This document shows, in pieces, positions 35,061-46,772 of a stretch of DNA of 64,000 nucleotides (positions are counted from its first letter, which is position 1; every line of letters begins with the position of its first letter). The DNA comes from Marinifaba aquimaris (lineage in GTDB: Bacteria; Pseudomonadota; Gammaproteobacteria; Enterobacterales; Alteromonadaceae), in assembly GCF_013328345.1 (NCBI RefSeq), contig NZ_JABULX010000018.1, positions 1 to 64,000 of the forward strand, written 5' to 3'. Below the pieces are notes generated by a model. The model had not been told where the DNA came from. It made no database searches and worked only from the letters and a program-made list of their open reading frames with translations. A program made the position numbers and the translations under genes.

Positions 35061-36248
35061 ATGGTTATCCAGCCAAAAGTACGTGGTTTTATCTGTACTA
35101 ATGCTCACCCAGTTGGATGTGAAGCATCAGTTAACCGTCAGATTGAGTACGTAAAGTCAAAAGGTCAATTAGATAATGGTCCTAAAAATGTACTCGTTAT
35201 CGGTTCATCAACTGGCTATGGTTTAGCATCACGTATCACAGCTGCTTTTGGTAATAACGCAAGTACTCTAGGTGTTTTCTTTGAAAAGCCTGCCACGGAA
35301 AAGAAAACGGGCTCAGCGGGTTGGTACAACACTGCTGCATTCCAAAAAGCTGCAGATGCTGCTGGCCTTTATGCCAAGAATATCAATGGTGATGCGTTTT
35401 CACATGAAATTAAGCAAAAAGCGATTGATTTAATTAAGCAAGACTTAGGTAAAGTTGATCTCGTGGTATACAGCCTTGCGTCTCCTCGCCGTACTGATCC
35501 AGATACGGGGGAGGTTTATTCTTCAACATTAAAGCCTATCGGCGAGTCTATTACGACTAAGAACTTGAACACATCCAAACGTGTCATCGATGAAGTAACT
35601 GTTGAAGCGGCAAGCGAAGCTGAAATTCAAGGCACTATCGATGTAATGGGTGGCCAAGATTGGGAGCTTTGGATCAAGGCTTTAAAAGAAGCAGATGTTT
35701 TAGCTGATAATTTCAAAACGACTGCTTATACCTATATCGGTAAAAAATTAACTTGGCCAATCTATGGTCATGCAACAATTGGTAAAGCAAAAGAAGATTT
35801 AGATCGCGCTGCAACTGAAATCAAAACTTTAACTCAAGATATTTCTGGTGAAGCATATGTAACTTCATTAAATGCAGTTGTGACTCAAGCAAGTTCTGCT
35901 ATTCCTATTATGCCTCTATATATATCTGCTTTATTTAAAGTGATGAAAGAGCAGGGCACTTATGAAGGTGTTATCGAACAAATTGCAGGTTTATTCTGGG
36001 AAAACTTATATGGCGAAAACCCTCGTTTTGATGAAGCGGGCCGTTTAAGTCAAAACTACAAAGAACTAGAAGACAAAGTACAAGATGAAGTTCAAAAGCT
36101 TTGGGATGCAGTTCAAACCGACACCATTGATGAGTTAACTGACTATGTAAGTTATCATCAAGAGTTCTTACGTTTGTTCGGTTTCGATTTTGAAGAAGTC
36201 GATTATGACGCTGATGTAAGTCCTCTTGTGGATGTAACAGTTGAATAA
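35061..36248 (+). CDS. fabV: FabV enoyl-[ACP]/trans-2-enoyl-CoA reductase
   Basis: A 395-aa NADH-dependent enoyl reductase that completes each round of fatty-acid elongation and is resistant to triclosan. The start [20 protein letters not shown] is the FabV hallmark; the NADH loop is [14 protein letters not shown] (46-59). The catalytic pair Y235 and K244 (Y-x8-K in [10 protein letters not shown]) is at the usual residues. The length is normal. It is a single-gene unit with its own strong terminator. Whether FabI is also present cannot be seen here. Confidence 0.97.
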   Translation: MVIQPKVRGFICTNAHPVGCEASVNRQIEYVKSKGQLDNGPKNVLVIGSSTGYGLASRITAAFGNNASTLGVFFEKPATEKKTGSAGWYNTAAFQKAADAAGLYAKNINGDAFSHEIKQKAIDLIKQDLGKVDLVVYSLASPRRTDPDTGEVYSSTLKPIGESITTKNLNTSKRVIDEVTVEAASEAEIQGTIDVMGGQDWELWIKALKEADVLADNFKTTAYTYIGKKLTWPIYGHATIGKAKEDLDRAATEIKTLTQDISGEAYVTSLNAVVTQASSAIPIMPLYISALFKVMKEQGTYEGVIEQIAGLFWENLYGENPRFDEAGRLSQNYKELEDKVQDEVQKLWDAVQTDTIDELTDYVSYHQEFLRLFGFDFEEVDYDADVSPLVDVTVE

Positions 36249-36276
36249 TTGAACATTAATTCTTTATTTTAAAATT

Positions 36277-36303
36277 AAAAAGCGAGGCAATGCCTCGCTT
36301 TTT
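36277..36303 (+). terminator. Rho-independent terminator after fabV
   Basis: 13-bp stem, AAAAAGCGAGGCA (36277-36289) with TGCCTCGCTTTTT (36291-36303). Confidence 0.94.
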
Positions 36304-36452
36304 ATTTTTGTGGACAATTATTTATTGTTAAATTTGTTGCTTAATTAAACTTGATGGTCGAAATATCATCAGTTAATGGAAAGTTGAAAGAAAATTACTA
36401 AAATTCAATAGCGAGCAATTAGCAAATTGTGTTAAAATCCGCAGGTTAATTA

Positions 36453-36470
36453 TGTAAGAAATCCCTTACA
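36453..36470 (+). promoter_or_regulatory. Inverted repeat upstream of nqrA, candidate operator
   Basis: TGTAAG-N6-CTTACA, an exact palindromic pair about 120 bases before the nqrA start in the 290-bp promoter region after the fabV terminator. It has the form of a dimeric regulator site; which regulator is unknown to me. No other feature is recognised between 36304 and 36592. Confidence 0.4.
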
Positions 36471-36592
36471 CAATTGAATGAAAAATTTTTAAATACGTAC
36501 CAAAGTGAATAATAAAAACAAAGATATGGTGCGTAGATGTAGAAGTAGTTTTATTTTTTTCGTTTTAACATTAAAACATTAAGTGCAAACCT

Positions 36593-37930
36593 ATGATAAC
36601 TATCAAGAAAGGCTTGGACCTTCCTATTTCGGGAGCTCCAGAACAAGCAATATCTGACGGCAATGCCGTCACTAAAGTTGCTGTCCTTGGTGAAGAGTAC
36701 ATCGGCATGCGCCCTACTATGCGTGTTCGCGTTGGCGACACTGTTAAGAAAGGGCAGGTTCTTTTTGAAGATAAAAAGAACCCTGGCGTTGTATTTACTG
36801 CCCCAGCCGCTGGTGAAGTTACAGAGATTAATCGTGGTGCAAAACGCGTATTGCAATCTGTAGTGATCACTAAAAACGGTCAAGAGCAAGAAACTTTCGC
36901 TAAATACTCTGTAGGCGAATTATCTTCTTTAGGTCGTGAAAAAGCGCAAGAAAACCTGGTTAATTCAGGTTTATGGACTGCATTCCGTACTCGTCCATTC
37001 AGTAAGATCCCTGCTTTAGACTCTAAAGCAAACTCGATCTTTGTAACTGCAATCGACACAAACCCATTAGCGGCTGATCCTGCTGTTGTTATCGCAACAC
37101 ATCAAGATGCGTTCGTTAACGGCTTAACTGTCTTAACACAGTTAACTGAAGGTAAAGTTTTCCTTTGTAAGGCTCCTGCGAGCTCTGTACCTTCAACTAA
37201 CGGTGTTGAAACACATGAGTTTGGTGGTAAGCACCCTGCTGGTTTAGCAGGAACGCATATTCACCATCTTGATCCTGTTAGTGCAGAGAAGTCTGTTTGG
37301 TCTATCAACTATCAAGACGTTATCGCTATCGGTCAATTATTCACTTCTGGTGAATTAAATAACGAGCGTATCGTTTCTATTGCAGGTCCAGCAGCTGTTA
37401 AGCCTCGTTTAGTTAAAACTGAACTGGGTGCTAGCATCGATGAGTTAGTAGCGGGTGAAGCTACTGAAGGTGAATTACGTGCTATCTCTGGCTCTGTATT
37501 CATCGGTACTAATGCTCACGGTGTTCACGCTTATCTTGGTCGTTATCACGTTCAGGTTTCTTTGATTCTTGAAGGTCGTGAGAAGCAGTTTATTGGTTAT
37601 ATGATGCCAGGTGCAGAGAAATTCTCTGTTACTCGTGCTTACTTAAGCCATTTATTCCCAAGTAAGTTATTTAACATGACTTCAACTACTAATGGTAGTT
37701 CTCGTGCAATGGTTCCAATCGGAAACTACGAGCGTGTTATGCCATTAGACATCTTACCGACAATGTTATTACGTGACTTATGTGCTCGTGATACAGATGG
37801 TGCGCAGCAACTTGGTGCGCTTGAGCTAGACGAAGAAGATTTAGCACTTTGTACGTTTGTTTGCCCTGGCAAATACGACTACGGTCAAATCCTTCGTGAA
37901 TGCCTAACCACAATTGAGAAGGAAGGTTAG
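36593..37930 (+). CDS. nqrA: Na+-NQR subunit A
   Basis: A 445-aa cytoplasmic-side subunit of the Na+-translocating NADH:quinone oxidoreductase, implicated in quinone binding. The start [18 protein letters not shown] and the [20 protein letters not shown] lipoyl-like domain (about 48-67) are family hallmarks, as is [17 protein letters not shown] near the end. The length is normal. It is the first gene of nqrABCDEF. Confidence 0.98.
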   Translation: MITIKKGLDLPISGAPEQAISDGNAVTKVAVLGEEYIGMRPTMRVRVGDTVKKGQVLFEDKKNPGVVFTAPAAGEVTEINRGAKRVLQSVVITKNGQEQETFAKYSVGELSSLGREKAQENLVNSGLWTAFRTRPFSKIPALDSKANSIFVTAIDTNPLAADPAVVIATHQDAFVNGLTVLTQLTEGKVFLCKAPASSVPSTNGVETHEFGGKHPAGLAGTHIHHLDPVSAEKSVWSINYQDVIAIGQLFTSGELNNERIVSIAGPAAVKPRLVKTELGASIDELVAGEATEGELRAISGSVFIGTNAHGVHAYLGRYHVQVSLILEGREKQFIGYMMPGAEKFSVTRAYLSHLFPSKLFNMTSTTNGSSRAMVPIGNYERVMPLDILPTMLLRDLCARDTDGAQQLGALELDEEDLALCTFVCPGKYDYGQILRECLTTIEKEG

Positions 37931-37932
37931 AC

Positions 37933-39132
37933 ATGAGCTTATTAAAGTTTATTGAAAAAATTGAACCGCAATTTGAAAAAGGCGGTAAACACGAAAAGTG
38001 GTTTGCTTTATACGAAGCAATCGCTACGGGTTTATTTACTCCTGGTTATGTAACTAAGGGTAAAACACACGTTCGTGACAGCATCGACTTAAAACGTATC
38101 ATGATCACTGTATGGATGGCTGTATTCCCTGCAATGTTCTTCGGTATGTACAACGTTGGTTTACAAGCTGCTGAAGGCTTAGCTGCTGGCTACGCTTTAG
38201 CTGATACTTGGCAGGTTGCTATCTTCCATGCTTTAGGTGGTCAATTAACACCTGAATCAGGTTGGTTTAGCATGATGCTTTACGGTGCATGTTTCTTCTT
38301 ACCTATCTATGCTACTACGTTTATCGTCGGTGGTTTCTGGGAAGTACTTTTTGCTGCCGTTCGTAAACACGAAGTTAACGAAGGTTTCTTCGTAACATCA
38401 ATTCTTTTCGCATTAATTCTTCCTGCAACTATTCCGTTATGGCAAGTTGCGTTAGGTATCACATTCGGTGTGGTTATTGCTAAAGAAGTATTTGGTGGTA
38501 CAGGTAAGAACTTCTTAAACCCTGCTTTAGCGGGCCGTGCTTTCTTATTCTTCGCTTACCCTGCAGAAATCTCAGGTGACACAGTTTGGGTTGCTTTAGA
38601 TGGTTACTCAGGTGCGACTGCATTAAGTGCTGCTAACCAAGGTTTAGTTGACTACACAATGAATGCTGATTGGTGGAATGCGTTCTGGGGCTTCATCCCT
38701 GGTTCTGTTGGTGAAGTATCAACAGCTGCTATTTTACTAGGTGGTGCTTGGATCCTTTATAAAGGTATCGCATCTTGGCGTGTTGTTGTCGGTGTGTTCG
38801 GCGGTATGGTTGCAACCTCATTACTGTTCAATGCAATTGGTAGTGATACAAATGCAATGTTTGCAATGCCTTGGCATTGGCACTTTGTTATCGGTGGTTT
38901 TGCTTTCGGTATGATGTTCATGGCGACTGACCCGGTAACTATGTCTTACACAAACAAAGCTAAATTCGCTTTCGGTGCTTTAGTGGGCGTCATGGTGGTG
39001 TTAGTTCGTGTAGTTAACCCTGCTTTCCCTGAAGGTATGATGTTAGCTATCTTATTCGCTAACTTATTTGCGCCATTGTTCGACTACTTTGTTGTTCAGT
39101 CAAACGTGAAACGGAGACTTGCTCGTGGCTAG
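37933..39132 (+). CDS. nqrB: Na+-NQR subunit B (covalent FMN, Na+ path)
   Basis: A 399-aa membrane subunit with about ten segments that carries covalently bound FMN and riboflavin. The flavinylation motif D223-G-Y-S-G-A-T229 is intact, T229 being the FMN attachment site. The sequences [18 protein letters not shown] and [16 protein letters not shown] match the family. It starts two bases after nqrA and overlaps nqrC by eight bases. Confidence 0.98.
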   Translation: MSLLKFIEKIEPQFEKGGKHEKWFALYEAIATGLFTPGYVTKGKTHVRDSIDLKRIMITVWMAVFPAMFFGMYNVGLQAAEGLAAGYALADTWQVAIFHALGGQLTPESGWFSMMLYGACFFLPIYATTFIVGGFWEVLFAAVRKHEVNEGFFVTSILFALILPATIPLWQVALGITFGVVIAKEVFGGTGKNFLNPALAGRAFLFFAYPAEISGDTVWVALDGYSGATALSAANQGLVDYTMNADWWNAFWGFIPGSVGEVSTAAILLGGAWILYKGIASWRVVVGVFGGMVATSLLFNAIGSDTNAMFAMPWHWHFVIGGFAFGMMFMATDPVTMSYTNKAKFAFGALVGVMVVLVRVVNPAFPEGMMLAILFANLFAPLFDYFVVQSNVKRRLARG

Positions 39133-39892
39133 TAAAGAAACTTTTGGCAAAACGGTTGGTTTCGTTGTTGCCGTATGTTTAGTGTGCGCGGCATTGGTAT
39201 CTGTTTCCGCTGTACAATTAAAACCATTACAAATAGCTAACAAGAAACTTGATAAGCAAACTAAAATCTTAGAAACAGCTGGTCTTTTAGAGACTGCTGG
39301 TAAAGATATTGACGGTACTTACAAGCAATTTGTTGAAGCTAAACTTATCGACTTAAGCACTGGTCAGTTCATCGAAGGTGATGCTGAAGGGTTTGACGAG
39401 CGTCGTGATGCTCGTGACCCTTCTAAGAGTGTTGTTCCTGCTGATGATATCGCTGGTCTTTCACGCCGTGCAAACAACGCAGTTGTTTATATTGTTCGTG
39501 ATGGTGCAGGTGCGGTAGATACAATTATCTTACCTATCGTTGGTGCTGGTCTTTGGGACTTAATGTTCGGTTATGTTGGTTTAGAGTCTGACCTTAACAC
39601 AGTTAAGAGTCTTGTTTATTCAGACCACAAAGAAACTCCGGGCTTAGGTGCTGAAATTCTTAACCCTAAATGGAAAGCTCTATGGCCTGGTAAGAAGTTA
39701 TTCGATGACCAAAATAACATTGCAGTTACTATCGTAAAAGGTGGTGCTAAAGAAGGTGATGTTCACGGTGTTGATGGCTTATCTGGTGCTACATTAACGA
39801 GCCAAGGTGTTGAGCGTACATTACATTTCTGGTTAGGTAATGAAGGCTATGGCCCATTCATCACTAACTACCGCGCTGGAGGTCTTAACTAA
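39125..39892 (+). CDS. nqrC: Na+-NQR subunit C (covalent FMN)
   Basis: A 255-aa subunit with one N-terminal membrane segment and a periplasmic FMN domain. The flavinylation motif is DGLSGAT, with T223 as the FMN site. I chose GTG 39125 as the start: GGAG at 39113-39116 leaves eight bases, and the product begins [10 protein letters not shown] like known NqrC. TTG 39119 would leave only two. The stop TAA shares a base with the nqrD ATG. Confidence 0.96.
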   Translation: MASKETFGKTVGFVVAVCLVCAALVSVSAVQLKPLQIANKKLDKQTKILETAGLLETAGKDIDGTYKQFVEAKLIDLSTGQFIEGDAEGFDERRDARDPSKSVVPADDIAGLSRRANNAVVYIVRDGAGAVDTIILPIVGAGLWDLMFGYVGLESDLNTVKSLVYSDHKETPGLGAEILNPKWKALWPGKKLFDDQNNIAVTIVKGGAKEGDVHGVDGLSGATLTSQGVERTLHFWLGNEGYGPFITNYRAGGLN

Positions 39893-40518
39893 TGAGCGAT
39901 GCTAGCATGAAAAAAGTTGTCGCGAATCCAATCGTAGACAACAACCCAATTGCACTTCAAGTACTTGGTATTTGTTCTGCATTAGCGGTAACAAGTTCAA
40001 TGGCGAATGCTTTAGTTATGACTATTGCGGTAGTTATAGTAACAGCGTTCTCTAACTTGTTTATCTCTATTATTCGTAACCATATTCCAGGTTCTGTACG
40101 TATCATCGTACAAATGGCGATTATCGCATCTTTAGTAATCGTGGTAGACCAAGTGTTAAAAGCTTTCTCTTACCAATTGTCTAAAGAGCTTTCTGTATTC
40201 GTTGGCCTTATCATTACAAACTGTATTGTAATGGGTCGTGCAGAAGCGTTTGCGATGAAAGAAAAGCCTGTAGTGAGCTTCTTTGATGGTATCGGTAACG
40301 GTTTAGGTTACGGCCTAATCCTTATGTTGGTTGCATTCTTCCGTGAATTATTAGGTTTTGGTACATTATTCGGTATCGAAATTTTACCTTTAGTTCAAAA
40401 CGGTGGTTGGTACCAAGCGAATGGTTTATTAGTATTACCATTCTCGTCATTCTTCATTATTGGTTTAATTATTTGGGCAATTCGCCAAATCAAACCAGAT
40501 CAAGTAGAGAAGGGCTAA
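39892..40518 (+). CDS. nqrD: Na+-NQR subunit D
   Basis: A 208-aa membrane subunit with six segments, inverted-repeat partner of NqrE; together they hold an iron centre within the membrane. [20 protein letters not shown] (about 103-122) contains the conserved Cys ligand. The N-terminus before the first membrane segment has the [18 protein letters not shown] block. The ATG shares its A with the nqrC stop. Confidence 0.97.
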   Translation: MSDASMKKVVANPIVDNNPIALQVLGICSALAVTSSMANALVMTIAVVIVTAFSNLFISIIRNHIPGSVRIIVQMAIIASLVIVVDQVLKAFSYQLSKELSVFVGLIITNCIVMGRAEAFAMKEKPVVSFFDGIGNGLGYGLILMLVAFFRELLGFGTLFGIEILPLVQNGGWYQANGLLVLPFSSFFIIGLIIWAIRQIKPDQVEKG

Positions 40519-40522
40519 TCTA

Positions 40523-41146
40523 ATGGAACATTATTTAAGCTTATTTATTAAGACGATATTCATTGAGAACATCGCATTAAGCTTCTTCTTAGGTATGTGT
40601 ACATTCCTTGCCGTATCTAAGAAAGTAAGCACAGCTATGGGTCTTGGTGTAGCTGTAGTAGTGGTACTTGGTATCGCTGTACCTGTTAACCAAATCATCT
40701 ATCAATCTATCTTAGCACCGGGTGCATTAGATGGCGTGTTAGGTATTACTGATCCAGCTGAATCAGTTGATTTAAGTTTCTTATCTTTCATTACCTTTAT
40801 CGGTGTAATCGCTGCATTGGTACAGATTTTAGAAATGACCTTAGATAAGTACTTCCCACCTTTATACAACGCATTAGGGATCTTCTTACCTCTAATCACT
40901 GTAAACTGTGCGATTTTCGGTGCCGTATCATTCATGGTAGCGAAGAACTTAACGCTAAGTGAATCAGTGGTTTACGGTATCGGTTCAGGTATTGGTTGGG
41001 CACTAGCTATCGTATTGTTAGCTGGTCTTCGTGAGAAAATGAAATACTCAGACGTGCCAGATGGCTTAAAAGGTTTAGGTATTACATTTATTACTACTGG
41101 ATTGATGGCTTTCGGCTTTCTATCTTTTGGTGGTATCTCACTTTAA
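40523..41146 (+). CDS. nqrE: Na+-NQR subunit E
   Basis: A 207-aa membrane subunit with six segments, homologous to NqrD but of opposite topology. [20 protein letters not shown] (about 15-34) carries the N-terminal Cys ligand, and [18 protein letters not shown] the second Cys. It is four bases after nqrD. Slightly longer than usual because of a loop around [20 protein letters not shown]. Confidence 0.97.
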   Translation: MEHYLSLFIKTIFIENIALSFFLGMCTFLAVSKKVSTAMGLGVAVVVVLGIAVPVNQIIYQSILAPGALDGVLGITDPAESVDLSFLSFITFIGVIAALVQILEMTLDKYFPPLYNALGIFLPLITVNCAIFGAVSFMVAKNLTLSESVVYGIGSGIGWALAIVLLAGLREKMKYSDVPDGLKGLGITFITTGLMAFGFLSFGGISL

Positions 41147-41204
41147 GGTTAAACGTGATGGCGATGACCTCGCCATCTGTTGATAAGTATTAGAGGAAAA
41201 GTCG

Positions 41205-42428
41205 ATGGAAATTATTCTCGGCGTATCTATGTTTACCGCGATAGTACTTGTTTTAGTTTTAGTCATTTTAGCGGCTAAATCTAAATTGGTATCTACTGGT
41301 GATATCACTATCTCGATAAACGGTGATCCAGAAAAAGCAGTTACTGCCGCAGCCGGTGGTAAATTATTAGGCGTATTAGCTGATAAAGGTATCTTCATCC
41401 CATCTGCGTGTGGTGGTGGTGGTACATGTGGTCAGTGTCGTGTACACGTTCATTCAGGTGGTGGTGATATCTTACCAACTGAAGAAAGCCATATTACTAA
41501 GCGTGAAGCTAAAGAAGGCTGTCGCCTTTCATGTCAGGTTGCTGTTAAGCAAGACATGGATATTGAATTAGAAGAAGAAATCTTCGGTGTTCAACAGTGG
41601 GAATGTTCAGTTATCTCTAACGATAACAAAGCGACATTCATCAAAGAGCTTAAGCTTGCTATTCCTGATGGCGAATCTGTACCTTTCCGTGCAGGTGGTT
41701 ACATTCAGATCGAAGCACCAGCTCACCATGTTAAGTATAAAGACTTCGATATTCCTGAAGAATATCGTGGTGACTGGGAGCGTTTTGGCTTCTTTGATAT
41801 CGAATCAAAAGTTGACGAAGATACATTACGTGCATACTCGATGGCTAACTATCCTGAAGAGGAAGGTATCATTATGCTTAACGTACGTATCGCGACGCCG
41901 CCGCCAAACAACCTTTCATTACCAGCTGGTAAAATGTCTTCATTCATTTGGAGCTTAAAAGAAGGTGATAAAGTAACGATTTCTGGTCCATTTGGTGAGT
42001 TCTTCGCTAAAGAGACTGATAACGAAATGGTATTTATCGGTGGTGGTGCTGGTATGGCACCAATGCGTTCACACATTTTCGATCAGCTTAAGCGTCTTAA
42101 CTCTAAGCGTAAGATCTCTTTCTGGTACGGTGCACGTTCATTACGTGAAATGTTCTATGAAGATGACTTTAACGGCTTAGCAGCTGAAAACGACAACTTC
42201 AATTGGCATGTTGCCCTATCTGATCCACAACCAGAAGATAACTGGGAAGGTCTGACAGGCTTCATTCATAACGTTCTTTATGAAAACTACTTACGTGATC
42301 ATGAAGCACCAGAAGATTGTGAATACTACATGTGTGGTCCACCTATGATGAACGCAGCCGTAATTGGTATGCTTAAAGACTTAGGTGTAGAAGACGAAAA
42401 CATCTTATTAGATGACTTCGGTGGTTAA
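41205..42428 (+). CDS. nqrF: Na+-NQR subunit F (NADH, FAD, 2Fe-2S)
   Basis: A 407-aa electron-entry subunit: one membrane helix (about 3-24), a [2Fe-2S] ferredoxin domain with C69, C75, C78 and C110, then FAD and NADH domains. [11 protein letters not shown] is the FAD motif, [17 protein letters not shown] the NADH loop and [11 protein letters not shown] the C-terminal motif. The final LLDDFGG is standard. It ends the operon at a strong terminator; neither apbE nor nqrM follows. Confidence 0.98.
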   Translation: MEIILGVSMFTAIVLVLVLVILAAKSKLVSTGDITISINGDPEKAVTAAAGGKLLGVLADKGIFIPSACGGGGTCGQCRVHVHSGGGDILPTEESHITKREAKEGCRLSCQVAVKQDMDIELEEEIFGVQQWECSVISNDNKATFIKELKLAIPDGESVPFRAGGYIQIEAPAHHVKYKDFDIPEEYRGDWERFGFFDIESKVDEDTLRAYSMANYPEEEGIIMLNVRIATPPPNNLSLPAGKMSSFIWSLKEGDKVTISGPFGEFFAKETDNEMVFIGGGAGMAPMRSHIFDQLKRLNSKRKISFWYGARSLREMFYEDDFNGLAAENDNFNWHVALSDPQPEDNWEGLTGFIHNVLYENYLRDHEAPEDCEYYMCGPPMMNAAVIGMLKDLGVEDENILLDDFGG

Positions 42429-42450
42429 ATTAAGCCTTTACTGACTACTA

Positions 42451-42480
42451 AAAAAGCCGCGCTGAAATCGCGGCTTTTTT
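42451..42480 (+). terminator. Rho-independent terminator of the nqr operon
   Basis: AAAAAGCCGCG (42451-42461) pairs with CGCGGCTTTTT (42469-42479), with a T run. Confidence 0.95.
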
Positions 42481-42558
42481 GATCGTGTAAACGCATGGCT
42501 ACAAAAGCATTAAATTGATAATATGAGCACTAATCAGGGATGACATTATTAATGAACA

Positions 42559-45500
42559 ATGCGTTGTAGTTTACTGTTATTAATCAGTTTATTTTTCTTT
42601 TCTCAGCAAGTCAGTGCACAAATTCAACACTATTTTGAATCATATTCAATAGAGCAAGGCTTATCACAAACGTCTGCCACTTGTTTTGTGGAGGATAATC
42701 AAGGCTTCCTTTGGATAGGTACCCAAGGAGGTTTAAATCGGTTTGACGGCTATGAAATTACAGTATTTAAAAACAATAGTAGCGAGCATGCTATTTCAGG
42801 TAATTGGATCACCAGTTGTATAAAAGACAATCTAGGACGATTATTTTTTTCAACTGCAAATAACGGCATTAGTCTCTACCTACCAGAATCACAATCTTTT
42901 TCTCATTTCCTGACCGCAGAGTTATTGGGTGATGAAGACGCTTCACAATCTGCTATTTGGGCACTTAACTTTGTAAATGAGCGCTTAATTGCTGCAAGTG
43001 CTTCTGGGGCACTTTTTGTATTTAATTATCAAACTGAACAATTTGAAAAACTAAAAATTACTACAGGGCACAAGGTCAATAGGATTATTTTAGCTAATGC
43101 TAATCAAGTTTTACTTGCGACGGATAAAGGCTTGTATCAAGTTTCTGAAGACCTGCAAAGTATCCAATTTGTTGATGAAACAGAAGGTTTAAGTATTTCT
43201 GATGTAGGTATTGATAAGTATAGTGACAACCTATTATTAGCAACGAGAAAGGGCTTATACACATTATCTGATCATACCCTCGACAGGTTCGAGTTACTCA
43301 AAGATGAATCCACGACTTGGTTTACGCAAATATTCACCGATGATCAGGAAAACCGATTCTTTTCTACATATGGTAAAGGCTATTATAAGCTTGATACGGA
43401 AGGTAAGCTTGTACTGATTCAGTCAGATAACACCGCCGTAAATAGCCTGAGTAATAACTACTTATTTGGTATTTATCAAGATAGTCAGCGAAACCTTTGG
43501 GTTGGCACTGATGGTGGGGGAGTCAATTTACTTAAAGCTAAACGCAGCCTATTGCCTCACTACAAGCAAAGGACAAAGAGTGAGGCTACTTTGTCTCATA
43601 ACTTTATTCGTACATTAAAGTTTGATGTCGATGGTGGTCTTTGGCTAGGCACACGTAAAGGGTTAAATTACACTCGTGATAATCTTGTTTTCGAGCAGTT
43701 TTTAGCTGATGGGCAGCCAGGTTCATTATTAAACGATCATATATTTAGTTTACTGCAAGCGTCAGACAAAAAAATTTGGGTGGGTACTTACGGCGAAGGT
43801 TTAGCCCTATTTAACCCAGATACTCGACATTTTCAGCATTTTTCCAATAGAGAAGGCAATGTAAATTTTTCAGCAGATCGTATTTATGCGATAGCAGAAG
43901 CAAAAGATAATACGCTTTGGTTAGGGACTAACAAAGGTTTAACCCGATTTAACCCTAAAACGATGAAAACGAGCATTTTCCAAGCTAATAGCAGTGAAGC
44001 AAGCCTTAGCCAAAATACTGTATTTAGTTTATTAGTTGACGATGAAAACCTTTGGGTAGGTACACGTGGCGGTTTAAATTTTTTCAATCAGCAAACCGGT
44101 CAATTTACGGTTATCAATAATCGGACTGATCCTCAAATCACTGACAATATGGTGATTTCACTACTCAAAGAAAATAACGAAACCCTCTGGATTGGGACGA
44201 TGCAAGGGCTTAATCGTTTAGATTTAACCACTAATCAGATTATCCAATTTACAGAACAAGATGGCTTGCCTAATGACAATATTTTCGCTTTGGAAGTGGA
44301 TCAACAAGGTTATATTTGGGCTAGTACCAATAAAGGTTTAGTAAAAATTGATCCAGAATCATTTTCCATGCAAGGCTTTGGTTTATCCGATGGTATACAA
44401 GCAAATCAATTTTTATTAGGTGCATCGAGTAAAAATAGGCAAGGTAGAATTACATTTGCTGGGGTTAATGGCTACAACATCTTTGAACCTGAAATACTGA
44501 TAAATTCAGGTTTTGAACAACTTGAACAATCTCATCCGGTGATCACTGACTTTTCCGTTTTCAATAAAAGTCAGATTAACCTGACATCCAATACCTATTT
44601 TGATGGTGCAATTGATAAAGCAAATTTACTGAAACTCGGCTACAAAGATAGACTGTTTAGTTTGAAGTTTTCGTTTTTAAACTTCTCTGATAGTGAAAAA
44701 ATCACTTATCTTTATAGGTTAAAAGGATTTGATGACCAGTGGCTTAGTGCTGATAGTAGTCGCTACGCAACGTTTAGTAATATTCCTGCTGGCCAATATC
44801 AATTTGAAGTTAAAGCTTTATTAAATGGTTTAGTTTCTGAAACAAAAGTACTCGCAGTCACGATTGATAGTGCACCTTGGGCAACGCCATGGGCGTACTT
44901 GTTGTATTTTGGTTTTACGGCGTCTCTTTTTATTTTTATCTTAAGGCTTTATCTAAAAAAGAAAAACGCTGAAAAGGCATCAGAAATAGCTAATGAAATG
45001 GTGTTGGCAAAGCAAACGCTGCTCGATAATGTATCACACGAGTTTAAAACGCCATTAACACTTATTCTCTCGCCCTTACAGTTAGTTAAAAAACAATTGC
45101 AATCCGCTGAGCAATTAAAAACACTTCACACCATAGAGCGCAATGCTGTTCGATTACTCAATATGGTTGAGCAAATGCTCGAGCTTGCAAAATATCAGCA
45201 GCAATTACCCACTGAGAAGGTTTACCAGGCTGGTTCCCCTATTTTAAAATTCATTGCTCAGTCATTCGAACCTTTGGCACGGCAAAAAAATATTGAATTC
45301 AGTTTTGAAAATTCAAAAGATATTGCTGTGTTATTACCTAAAGATAGTCTCGAAACTATTCTAGTTAACTTACTTTCAAATGCTTTTAAATATACGGAAA
45401 GTGGAGGGAAGGTAACACTATCTACATTCGTTAAGTTAGTACCTAATTCAGAGCATAATCAGCTTGAACTGGTTGTTCAAGATAATGGTGAGGGCATCTC

Positions 45501-46608
45501 TAAAGAGGCTCAGGCAACCATTTTTGAGCGTTTTTCTCGTGATAGCCGTTTAAATTATAAAGTATCTGGTACGGGGTTAGGGTTAAATTTAGTTAAAGAG
45601 ATTGTAGAAAATCATCAAGGTGTTATCGAGCTTGAATCTGAACACGGTCAAGGCACACGGGTTGTCGTTAGCTTACCCTGCTACGAGTTAGACAAAGTCG
45701 AAAGTGAATTAACCGGATATGAAATATCCAAACCCGATTGGGGGCAAAAGGCAGGTTTTGATTTACCGGAGCCTGTTACTGATGAAAAAACTCAAAAGCT
45801 GCTTCCATCAGATAAAAAGCATTTACTTATTATTGATGATAACCCTGATATACGGAATCATTTATCGGACTTATTAAATACTCAGTACCACATAAATCTA
45901 GCTTGTGATGGCGAAGAGGGGGTTGAACTTGCATTAACAACAAGCCCTGACTGTATTATTTGTGATGTGATGATGCCAAAACTAGATGGTTACCAGCTCG
46001 TGAGTCAGCTTAGGGCAGATATTTTAACAAGTCATATTCCTATTTTAATGCTATCAGCAAAAAGTGATTTAGATAGTCAGTTAAAAGGTCTAACGCTACT
46101 CGCTGATGATTATTTAACTAAACCTTTCCAACCTCAAGAGTTATCTCTGAGGTTAGAGCGCCTGCTGAGTATTCGAAGTTTGATTGCCAAGCAAATTCAG
46201 CAGCAAATGATTGGTTTTCGCAATAATACCACTAGAAAGCTCGAGGTGACTGGTGGTCATAATGATGTTTTAAATATTAAAGACCAACAATTTATTGAGC
46301 ATTTAAACCGCTTAATTGAGCAACACCACGGCAATGCCGTTTATAATATTGAGCAATTGGCCAATGATATGTGCTTGAGTGTTCGAGCTTTACAGTTGAA
46401 AACAAAGGCACTGCTAGCGGTCACACCTAACGAGTATTTACGTCAATACAGACTTGAGCAGGCTAAGTACTTAATTACTCACTCTAAACTCAATATCGGA
46501 GAAATAGCCGATAGAACGGGTTTTAGCTCTGCAAATTATTTTGCTCGCTGTTTTAGAGCCATGAATAACTGCACCGCTGCTCAATATCGAGAGCAGTACA
46601 GTGAATAA
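42559..46608 (+). CDS. One-piece hybrid two-component regulator (HTCS type)
   Basis: 1349 aa combining sensor and regulator. A signal peptide (1-20) is followed by a periplasmic double beta-propeller of Reg_prop repeats (about 22-660, recurring xLWIGTxxGLNRF), a Y_Y_Y domain (about 690-765), a membrane segment (about 778-800), a histidine kinase core with H827 in VSHEFKTPLTL and an ATPase with NLLSNAFKYT and GTGLGLNLV, a receiver domain with D1136 in CDVMMPKLDG, and an AraC-type DNA-binding domain to the end. In Bacteroidota such proteins sense sugars and switch on polysaccharide loci. No polysaccharide genes adjoin, so the target is unknown. There is no clear ribosome site; an in-frame stop rules out a longer start. 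Confidence 0.95.
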   Translation: MRCSLLLLISLFFFSQQVSAQIQHYFESYSIEQGLSQTSATCFVEDNQGFLWIGTQGGLNRFDGYEITVFKNNSSEHAISGNWITSCIKDNLGRLFFSTANNGISLYLPESQSFSHFLTAELLGDEDASQSAIWALNFVNERLIAASASGALFVFNYQTEQFEKLKITTGHKVNRIILANANQVLLATDKGLYQVSEDLQSIQFVDETEGLSISDVGIDKYSDNLLLATRKGLYTLSDHTLDRFELLKDESTTWFTQIFTDDQENRFFSTYGKGYYKLDTEGKLVLIQSDNTAVNSLSNNYLFGIYQDSQRNLWVGTDGGGVNLLKAKRSLLPHYKQRTKSEATLSHNFIRTLKFDVDGGLWLGTRKGLNYTRDNLVFEQFLADGQPGSLLNDHIFSLLQASDKKIWVGTYGEGLALFNPDTRHFQHFSNREGNVNFSADRIYAIAEAKDNTLWLGTNKGLTRFNPKTMKTSIFQANSSEASLSQNTVFSLLVDDENLWVGTRGGLNFFNQQTGQFTVINNRTDPQITDNMVISLLKENNETLWIGTMQGLNRLDLTTNQIIQFTEQDGLPNDNIFALEVDQQGYIWASTNKGLVKIDPESFSMQGFGLSDGIQANQFLLGASSKNRQGRITFAGVNGYNIFEPEILINSGFEQLEQSHPVITDFSVFNKSQINLTSNTYFDGAIDKANLLKLGYKDRLFSLKFSFLNFSDSEKITYLYRLKGFDDQWLSADSSRYATFSNIPAGQYQFEVKALLNGLVSETKVLAVTIDSAPWATPWAYLLYFGFTASLFIFILRLYLKKKNAEKASEIANEMVLAKQTLLDNVSHEFKTPLTLILSPLQLVKKQLQSAEQLKTLHTIERNAVRLLNMVEQMLELAKYQQQLPTEKVYQAGSPILKFIAQSFEPLARQKNIEFSFENSKDIAVLLPKDSLETILVNLLSNAFKYTESGGKVTLSTFVKLVPNSEHNQLELVVQDNGEGISKEAQATIFERFSRDSRLNYKVSGTGLGLNLVKEIVENHQGVIELESEHGQGTRVVVSLPCYELDKVESELTGYEISKPDWGQKAGFDLPEPVTDEKTQKLLPSDKKHLLIIDDNPDIRNHLSDLLNTQYHINLACDGEEGVELALTTSPDCIICDVMMPKLDGYQLVSQLRADILTSHIPILMLSAKSDLDSQLKGLTLLADDYLTKPFQPQELSLRLERLLSIRSLIAKQIQQQMIGFRNNTTRKLEVTGGHNDVLNIKDQQFIEHLNRLIEQHHGNAVYNIEQLANDMCLSVRALQLKTKALLAVTPNEYLRQYRLEQAKYLITHSKLNIGEIADRTGFSSANYFARCFRAMNNCTAAQYREQYSE

Positions 46609-46772
46609 ATCAATTTTTCGCAAATGTGATACTAAGCTTTCGTATCTGTACTAACGATTGATCCCTCCTTTTCTGTATATTTTTACTCCATTAAGCCCGT
46701 GCACTTATAACAAAGCGCTGTGGAATAGCACATAAGCGGGTTGGTAATTTAAACATAGATAAAGGAGCTATC

